DNA of 64,000 nucleotides from Hydnum rufescens UP504. Lineage: Eukaryota > Basidiomycota > Agaricomycetes > Cantharellales > Hydnaceae. Numbering within the stretch: position 1 is the first letter of the stretch; every line of letters begins with the position of its first letter. Positions 56,021 to 64,000 of this stretch are shown here, in pieces. The notes under the pieces were generated by a model. It was given only the letters and a program-made list of their open reading frames with translations, did no database searches and had not been told where the DNA came from. Position numbers and translations under genes: made by a program. The stretch covers positions 82,632-146,631 of the forward strand of contig MU128958.1 of NCBI GenBank assembly GCA_014904985.1, written 5' to 3'.

Positions 56021-57838
56021 ATGTCGAAAAGAGCGGCCATAGACGGAGTGGCGAATGACGGACAGCCGTTCCAGAAAACGCGGGCCTCGGCGAAAGATGG
56101 TTTCTCTACCGCAAAACGACCATCTCTTCCGGCGGTTGATGATGGTATGGGCGAGTTCGAAGACGAGTGGGAGGACGACATTGAGAGCGATGAGAGCGTC
56201 GTTGATCGGGCCGCAGAAGAGCTAGGTGGTGAGTGGTCTGATGAGCTGTTTCCTGAGCTCGCCTCAATTGATGAATCTTATCAATTCGATCCACTGCGAT
56301 TGTTTAGATTTAGATTTGGAAGATGAAGTACTCCCCGCTGTGGAGGAGGAGGACGAAGCACCGCCTACGGAATCAGTATATCTTCCCGGGAGCCACGTAC
56401 TTGGAGAAGATGAAATCCTGGAGCCCGATCAGTCTGTCTATGAAATGCTACACAGGATGAACGTAACATGGCCATGTCTTTCTTTCGATATCCTGCGCGA
56501 TGCGTTGGGCGACGAGCGACGAAGGTATCCTGCGACAGCGTACGTTGTTACCGGGACACAAGCCGATATTGCAAAAAATAACGAAGTAATAGTAATGAAA
56601 ATGAGCCAGCTGCATAAAACCCAACGCGACGATGGTAGATAATGTCTCTTTGCGGCTGAATTATTGATGGATTTATCCTAATCAATTCACGTTCGATATC
56701 GCACCTATAGATTTCTCGGATGATGAAGACGATGAAGATGATGCCTCAGTTGACGAAGATGCGATATTAGAATTCCGCTCTATTCCCCACGTAGGGGGCG
56801 TAAACCGCGTCCGGGCCCAACCTCTTCCTATGAACGCAGGCCTTCCACCGGTTACCGACCCATACCATGTCGCAACCTGGGCGGAAACAGGCAAAGTCCA
56901 CATCTGGGACGTTCGACCCTTGTTAGAATCCCTGGATGTGCCGGGATACTCGATCGATCGAACACGAACAAATTCGCCTGTGTTTTCCGTTGTGGCCCAC
57001 GGACGCGCGGAGGGATTTGCACTGGACTGGTCCCCCCCTTCATCATCGCCGTCCTCGGGAGACGTAACATCAACTGGGTCGAGACTGCTCTCTGGCGACA
57101 TCCACTCCAAGATCTTTCTCACATCTACGACCCCATCTGGGTTTAATACTGCACCCCAGCCATTTGCCTCGCATACTTCATCCGTGGAAGACTTGCAGTG
57201 GTCACCCAGTGAATCGACGGTATTCGCGTCGTGTTCGAGTGACCGCAGTATTAGAATTTGGGACGTAAGAGTGAAGGGGCGAAAAAGTGTTGTGGGGGTT
57301 CAAGGTGCCCATGACAGTGATGTGAATGTCATCAGCTGGAATAGGGGTACAACGTACCTTCTTGCAAGCGGGGGAGACGAAGGAGGGATCAAGATTTGGG
57401 ATCTTCGCAGCTTCAAAGGGTAATATCGGGCTTACTTGTTATGATTCCTCCTTTGCTCATGGACATATATTCCTCTCCGTTTGCAGGGTGTCTACACCGG
57501 CTCCTGTCCCGGTTGCCTCCTTCACGTGGCATTCGGCGCCAATAACATCGATTGAATGGCATCCAACAGAAGACTCGATTTTCGTGGCCGCAGGGGCAGA
57601 CGAGCAAATAACATTGTGGGATCTTTCTGTCGAACAGGACGACGACGAAGCGGGAGCTGCGACGAAAGAAATTGTAGGTGCCGATGGGCAGAAACTCAGA
57701 GACGTACCGCCACAACTGTTGTTCGTGCACCAAGGCCAAAAGGACGTGAAAGAGGTGCATTGGCATGTACAAATTTCAGGCGCGGTGGTATCTACAGCAG
57801 CGGATGGGTTCAATATTTTCAAGACTATCTCTGTGTAA
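56021..57838 (+). CDS. RRB1: Glutamate-rich WD-repeat protein, ribosome assembly chaperone
   Basis: Exons 56021-56228, 56308-56634, 56711-57419 and 57487-57838 give 531 aa, close to yeast Rrb1 (511). Intron borders are GTGAGT...TGTTTAG, GTAGAT...CCTATAG and GTAATA...TTTGCAG. After a basic start ([10 protein letters not shown]) comes an acidic region, then the CAF1C-type block [20 protein letters not shown] (about residues 114-133) typical of this family, an Asp/Glu run, and WD repeats: [10 protein letters not shown]...[27 protein letters not shown] and [20 protein letters not shown]. Known relatives bind ribosomal protein uL3 and act in nucleolar 60S assembly. The 3' end overlaps the convergent gene below by a few bases. 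Confidence 0.9.
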
Positions 57839-59128
57839 CACGTGAACGTATGCAGGTGTGCTTTGGATAATCAGCGGAAAGCAGAATATAGGAGGGTGGC
57901 AACATATGATAAGTATCAACGGCTACAATGTTTACTTGAGTGCGGTGCATCCCTTCAATACATCCCAAGGCTATTGTTTCCTTTGGGCGAACGAATCTGT
58001 CGAAGAGAGTCAGCTTCATTCCTACTGTGTGCATCGTGTCGCGAACCTTTTGTATGTTCTGCGAGGCAGCCAAGGTCAATATTGAGTCGCAGGATACAAG
58101 AAAACGGCGTACTTTTTGTAAGATATCGAAAAGAATCGCATAAACATTCCGGATGTCATGCATGTGCTGTCGGGCCATGAATAATTGCTTTTCATCATGA
58201 TCACGCAGGGAAATCTGAATATGAAGGGAAACTCCTTAGTAGCGAGGATCAGCAAAAGAGGTGGGGAAGGGACGAACGGCGTAGTCCTCGACGTTTGGAT
58301 ATTTAATCAGTTTTGAGGCCAATTTTGCACGGTTCAGATGCTGGTTCCGTGAAGCATCTCGAAGATTATAGGCGCTTTCTTGAGCGCGAGTCAATTCGTT
58401 CAAAACCTCTGGCGGTTCATATGATTAGTCATGCGGAAAAAATATGCTTAGGTCGTCGTAATGTCATGCCTTCTTGTATTTGAACACCTAGTACGAAGAC
58501 ATCAGGAGGTGCGTGCCCGGTCTCCTTCTCTTCTAGACGTACCGAAATTATCTCCGCTGCATGCAGAAACAAGGTCATTGAGCACCAAAGAAATTGATAA
58601 GGATCCTAAAGACGTACTCCTCGATTCTGATAAATGGAGATGTCAGGTCGACAAAAATGCCATGTAGACAAGACATACCGAGGCATGGTAAGATTGATCC
58701 ATCTTCATGGTACAGTGAATATAATTCAGACTGAAGCAATGGGAACCAAACTCACAATTTAACCTTGTCCTGATGAAGATACATCAGTTTCAGAAGTTCA
58801 TATGTGACCTGTGAATGATACTCACGCAAAGGTCGATCATGTCCTCGAATTCATTCTTATTCCGCTCCTGGACCTTCCTTATGTGATGGTTGGGTAATAC
58901 ACGTTGTGGATATATTGCACCACCAGGACTGCGGTGATCAGTATCGGCTTCACCATTCGAGATATCTCCGGTTGTCCGCTTTCGCCGCTTTGCGTCTGGT
59001 TCTGAGGTCGACGTTGAGGGAGGAGGATAAACTCGGGTGTCGGTAGACAACGCGGCGTGAGATATATGATATTCCGAAGCAGGTTCATTTGTTTCGTCGA
59101 TTAGGGCCTGCAACTCTCTGCACATCAT
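57825..59128 (-). CDS. Multi-exon gene, convergent with GRWD1, not identified
   Basis: Several frames line up on the minus strand. Exon 59128-58826 ([20 protein letters not shown], then Lys/Arg-rich) ends at GTGAGT. A later exon (about 58423-58278) reads [20 protein letters not shown] and [16 protein letters not shown] terminal exon from 58214 reads [20 protein letters not shown] and [14 protein letters not shown], probably with a 54-nt intron at GTACGC...CTCGCAG, and ends near 57825. The middle exons (58.4-58.8 kb) are not resolved. The protein looks helical and charged. It seems conserved in style, but I cannot name it. A start upstream of 59128 is possible, because GATGTGCAG there could be a 3' splice site. 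Confidence 0.5.
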
Positions 59129-60748
59129 AAGTGATTATGTTTACAAATAGACGAGAATCGAAGCTCACAGGATCTGGGGAAATATACAAAGAATGAAGAG
59201 GCCACACTTATGGAATGTTGGAAGAGAGTATGCTGACCTTGCTAGGAAATGTTACGAAAATGACTTGCTCTGCCGTCACCGCGACCTTACGGTTGAACTC
59301 CTATGAGGTGTGCAGTGTCAGAGTTAGATTGAAACAAAGTCCCGTGATGGAAACAAGCCTGAATCTTGCTCGCGGTTTCAGGGTCAAGGGACATTGGAGG
59401 AACTGCAGAAGCCATGCTTATGGTTTAGCAGGACCCGTAGGAAAATAAACACGGGAAGCGCAAAATGCCGAGTTGAGTTCCTGTTTATTTACTCATTTTG
59501 CCCTTTTCCGGGGTCGTATGAATGGCTGAGACCCGTACAGAGGAACGCTTCCCAAGATGTGAGGGCCCCTATCATCTAGTGAACGGCACGGTGGCGACAC
59601 AAACTAAAAATCGTCATCTGAATCATCAGCTGGCAAGGACGGTGTCGCTTCGTTCTAACTCTCCAGTGATCGAAATATACACTCGCAATTGGCCTTAGGG
59701 CCAGTCTCTTCCCTTGTCTCCTGGTATTCTCACACCATGGGAGTCACAGTAACGGGTTTTTTCCATCACACGTCTATCCAGTTTAGGGATAACAGCATAC
59801 GGTACATGTACGGGGTGCTCTTGTCACTAACACCCGCCTTCCCCGAGGAGTTGGCATCGTGCTATGTCGGGGCCAATGCGGATCAAACCAAGTCAGCCGC
59901 CTGCAAGCTCCTCTAGCCAATTCTTGAATTGATTTCGGTATAGCTAATAATATTGTGCTCTACGCCTCCCTTGGCCAACGCGTTACGTACTGTCCATTGC
60001 TTCCAGGTTCTCATAATGAAGACTTGCTGGTGTCCAACGCTGCAGTTGGAGCTGTGACAAAGAACAAAACAGACCGTCACTGGTCCACCGCATCTTCCGC
60101 TCGCGAAATCGCTAGTGGTCCTCGCCTGTACTGTGATCAACTTGACCCATCCCCGAAGTAATTATCTACAGTTCTCGGGCTGCACCACTTCTTGCTTAGT
60201 ACATAACAGCGGGAAATTTTGAAAACATCTCCATTTACTTGCTGTCCACCATTCTCAGTTCCAATCCTACAGGACATTAAGACATAATGGAGATTGATGA
60301 ACATTTCCGGAAACCGTCCTCTCGTCGAGCCTGTCCACAGGAGTAGCGGGCAAAATGTCTCAGGCACAGAGGAAAGCCGTCTATCTGGAGCGATGCAGTG
60401 CAAGTTCTACGAGGTTGGAAGGAACAATAAGTCATGATACTAGCACACTTGGGAACCCGGCGGCCCGTTCGTGGTCTTGGCTGCTTTCCGAATTGCAGGA
60501 AGCAGCTTATGGTGCGTATAGGTCCTATGGGACCTGAGACGGCGTGGCTCATGCTGGTTCCGGGTCTCCCATTGAATACGACGAGGCACAGCAAGGCAGG
60601 TAACTGCAAGAGAATCTTAGTGTTTCTGGCGACGTGGGAACATTGTACGGATCTTGAAACAGAGCTAAGGCAGGAAGGAGAGATGGACGGGCCACTGCTT
60701 GCTTTGTCGGCAAATACCGAACCAAATAGAGCCAAATGCAATACGACC
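59129..60748. other. Region with only short, unsupported frames
   Basis: Plus-strand frames such as 59215-59448 and 59689-59916 have no motif or splice pattern. The 280-aa frame 60434-61276 overlaps the ORC4 start region, and its first half has no recognisable domain. Confidence 0.35.
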
Positions 60749-63700
60749 ATGGGTGCGGAAAAATCCAAGCGGAAATTAGCAGACGAACTGGATGTAAGTC
60801 CTTCAAAGCGTACACGAAGTAGCGGTGCAGCCCTGTTTTTCGTTCCCTTGGAGGGTGCGCCTGGTGCGAAGCCAACGTCTGTACCACCCCGCAGACGTCA
60901 GCCGTCAAGTACGCGATCTTCCAAACACTATTCCCATTCATCTCAAAAGGCGCGTGACTTTAACACGGATGGGAGAGGCGTCGCCGCCACGCCCGCAAAC
61001 ATCCTATCGTTCTTCTCGAAAGGCGCGTACGTCTGCAGACGGACCGAAATCCACCCGCTGTCCTACCGAAAGTTGCCAAAACCCCGCCTCGAGAGTCTAG
61101 TTCAGCCGACACGGATGGAGATTCGATGCCTCTTATTATTGATGAATCCGAAATGCAGGTATCCGGAACACCAAATGCGAAACGACGCAAGGTCATTGCA
61201 GATAGTAGTTCTTTTCCTTCAGGGGGACCTCGATATTTTATGGAAGCCGTGGAGATTACGACACCAGGATCTTTGACCCAGGTGGGCCTATCGCGCAGTT
61301 TTGAGATAATGCCTAGCCCGAACCACGTCTCCCCATCACGAGCATTGAGCATGCGAATAGCATCCCGAAAACAGCCCAGGAACAGACTCCTTTCGGATGA
61401 CGATGATCATGGTGTGGATGAATTATTACTAGTACCACGATCATCCAAGCGCGTAGGCCGTTTTTCGCTGGCCTCCGGATGCCACCCAAATGCGCTCCCC
61501 TTCCGAGAAATCTGCGACCACCACTTCACCACCTCCACGGAAATCCTATGGTGGAGTATCTCGAAGACGGAGCCCGACGGGGATAGTGTCTGACTCCTCT
61601 CCGTTGAAATCAAGCCCTTTGAAGAGGGCACGTATTGTCTCTCCCGGGGTTGAGGATTCCGATGTGCATCATGCTCATTTTTCAAAACAATTGGCAAGCT
61701 GTTGCTAACCCAACGTGAACTTCTAGGCTTCCTCTCCTCAAGAAAGGCATTATAGGGAAGGAAGCACTTCGCCTGGACCGTCGAGAATTTCCCGTGGCCG
61801 AATGTCCGTCCCGGCTCCTTCGTTTGATTCTTACGACTCTGACGATTCTGTGGCGATTACACCGTCACGCCCTTCAACATCCCGGTCGCCTATTAAAAAA
61901 TCATCGCCATCTCACGCTAGGGTCTCGTCGACCCAATTGTCCCCCTCAAAGGTGTCCATGCAAACCGCTTCAAATCTCTCCCCGCACCTTCAGCCCTTCC
62001 TCGAGGCTCAAAAACGCGCTTGTCTAACCGCACTTGCAAAGCCACCCCTGCTATCTTCCCTTTCTCATGACGATGATGCGGTGCGTGCGGACGCGGTGAC
62101 ATTCGCCTCTATCGTCAATCTCCTCGAAGGAACAATCGACAGAGGTGAGGGTAATAGTTGCCTTGTTCTTGGTCCTCGTGGCAGCGGAAAAACAAGGGTA
62201 GGCCTTAGCCTCCAGGTCTTGGTCTTTAGTTGGAGTTCACGCAAATACTCTCCAGATTGTACGAGAAACGATTTCACAACTAACACTGTCAAGGACATCG
62301 GAGGGAAACAAATCATCTTCGTCCGCCCAAAAGTCTGCATCTCCTATTGTCGTATGGCTCTCGGGTTATGCACACACCAACGACAAGCTTGCAATGAAGG
62401 AAATTGGCCGCCAGCTTGTGTTGCAGACCGGGTCGAAGGATCTGGGCATTCCAGATGACAATGACAGAGATAGCGAGGACGAATTCGAGACAGATAAAGG
62501 TTCAGCAGGCTTAGCTCATCTTAACTCAATATTGGTATGTCCAATATTGGTTTTCTTCAATGAAGGTGTGCATGTTTTTGTTGATGACACGATTCAATAG
62601 CCACCTGCATCCCACTTATCGTCGATCGTCACTACTTTGTCATCGTTGCCCAGGCCAACGATAATTATTCTGGATGCCTTTGACCTTTTTATGGGCCACG
62701 CGCGTCAAGCACTGCTATACTGTCTCCTGGACACTGTTCAGAATTGCCGAGCGGGAGAAGGGAGGCAAGGTGTTGCAGTGATTGGCATAACCTCGCGAGT
62801 CGTGAGTAGCCATATCACTTGATCACTTGATCACCAAAGCACTTTTATTTATGCGCTTGAATAAAACTGGACAGGATTGTTTGAATATGTTAGAGAAACG
62901 TGTCAAATCTCGTTTCTCACATCGAATTATTCGATGCTCGCCCCCTTCGAATATTTCGGCATATATGACCCTCGCGAGGGCAGTATTGAAGACGCCACTC
63001 ACTGATGCTGAAGCAAAATTGATCCAAGACTCGGACGAGGATGTATCAGAGACCTCGCTTCTATCATGGCGCACTGCCTGGGATCGGAGCATTGATGTGC
63101 GTTGTTCTTACCCCCATATATCGACAAATTAAAATGACAATCATCAGGAACTTTTGGATACTCGCGAGGCTCAACGCGTATTTAAGGAGACATTTGAACT
63201 AGTGCGCGATATTGGTCTTCTGTGTCGGATACTTGTAAGTCCAAGGAGTGTCTGGATATCGATATGGCACTACATTGGTCCACAGACACCAGCACTACTT
63301 GAACTCACTCCGACGTCCCCTTGGATCACGCCTGCTAATTTCGTTTCATCTGCGCGCCAGCAACGTGCACCAGACCGTTTCCCATTCCTCTCCGGTGAGG
63401 CGAACGATTTTGATTTGTTGTAGAGAGCGGTTTAGATCACCATCCTCTAATCATCCAGAATTTTCCTATCCATGCTTGTCGCTGATGGTCGCTGCCAACC
63501 ATATCCATACGGGCGGCCATGAAACACTTACGTTTGAACATCTCTTCGATACCTTCTCACGCGCAACGAAGCAGTCGTCCAGTGTGAATGTCAGTCTTGA
63601 TGGTGTTTCTATTGGATTGCAGACGCTTCCGCGAGAGATCTTATTCGCGGTCAGTTCTGCGTTTGTGGGATTCCCTGCCTTATTGGCTTTCTATGCTTAA

Positions 63701-63891
63701 TTGCTCGATGCACACAGGCTTTCGAGTACCTCATTTCGATCGGTATATTCAAGCATTCTGGTACTTCGTCATCGTCTACTGCTCGCCAGTTTGTGAGGTA
63801 TCGATGCGAGGTCGACAAGAAGGACATCAAGGCGGCCCTGGATAAGAAGAACCACACGCAACTTAAACGGTGGTTTAGTAGGGCAACGTAA
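60749..63891 (+). CDS. ORC4: Origin recognition complex subunit 4 (AAA+ ATPase)
   Basis: The downstream part is well resolved: exons 61727-62197, 62256-62534, 62601-62801, 62875-63096, 63148-63234, 63286-63394, 63459-63649 and 63718-63891 join in frame after an exon ending at 61663. Walker A is GPRGSGKT (62171-62194) and the Walker B-like segment is IIILDAFDLF (about 62660). WLSGYAHTNDKLAMKEIGRQ and CLNMLEKRVKSRFSHRI are typical ORC4 blocks. The C-terminal winged-helix part includes LPREILFAAFEYLISIGIF. The N-terminal part (MGAEKSKRKLADELDVSP, then Ser/Pro/Arg-rich) is long and disordered, as in fungal ORC4. Its exon joins between about 60800 and 61460 are not settled; a 43-nt intron at 61414-61456 is one option. 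ORC4 acts in origin recognition and MCM loading. Confidence 0.85.
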
Positions 63892-64000
63892 TGGAATGCA
63901 AGGCTGACTCTTGTTGGCCAGCCCACTCATGTTTCATGGTTTATCATATGGTGCCATTTCGAATGGCCCATGGCCCGTCTGGTGGATTTCATCCATCTGT
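63892..64000. other. ORC4 downstream region, truncated by window end
   Basis: Too short to assess. No motif is seen. Confidence 0.3.

Noticed and set aside
60434..61276. 280-aa plus-strand frame as a separate gene
   Set aside because: The first part has no motif and the second part overlaps the ORC4 N-terminal region; the frame changes before the recognisable ORC4 sequence.
1..64000. tRNA and rRNA genes
   Set aside because: I looked for A/B box and GTTCGAATC-type patterns and rRNA core sequences by eye and saw none; a covariance search would be needed to exclude them.

Overview
The window looks like nuclear DNA of a basidiomycete fungus (Agaricomycete type). Introns are short (43-108 nt), several retrotransposon families are present, and two conserved eukaryotic genes lie at the right end: GRWD1/RRB1 and ORC4. 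I cannot name the species.

Left part, 1-38.35 kb: an island of nested mobile DNA, much of it depleted of CpG. In order: (i) an unusual array (414-2720) of five look-alike introns of 104-108 nt, each holding an AAAAAGAGCAGC hairpin, arranged divergently around a palindrome; (ii) a decayed Ty3/gypsy chromovirus (4392-9692) whose 3' part carries an antisense, apparently intact three-exon gene; (iii) a palindromic element (P2) cut by nested LTRs; (iv) a Tc1/mariner relic; (v) two minus-strand Ty1/copia elements (17448-30992 and 31384-38351), hit by solo LTRs of families I call A, B and G, by a 4.46 kb palindrome (P1) and by a 168-bp MITE. Many insertions still have readable target-site duplications, so their order can be worked out.

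The boundary at about 38.18 kb falls inside the 5' LTR of copia-2. Its outer ~165 bp keep ten CpGs. The matching sites in the other LTR of the same element are all TpG or CpA. The sequence therefore records the edge of CpG methylation and deamination.

Middle part, 39-55.3 kb: CpG-normal DNA with a cluster of small paralogous genes on both strands that I cannot match to a named family. Each has a variable first exon followed by three short Gly-rich module exons (TGxGGxAxG and AIGGxGGDI patterns), with every intron in phase 1. Six members reconstruct into full open frames (109-227 aa). A seventh is a pseudogene, and exon and flank fragments lie between them.

Right part, 56-64 kb: GRWD1/RRB1 (ribosome assembly chaperone, four exons), a convergent multi-exon gene I cannot name, and ORC4 (origin recognition complex subunit 4), whose AAA+ part resolves into nine in-frame exons.
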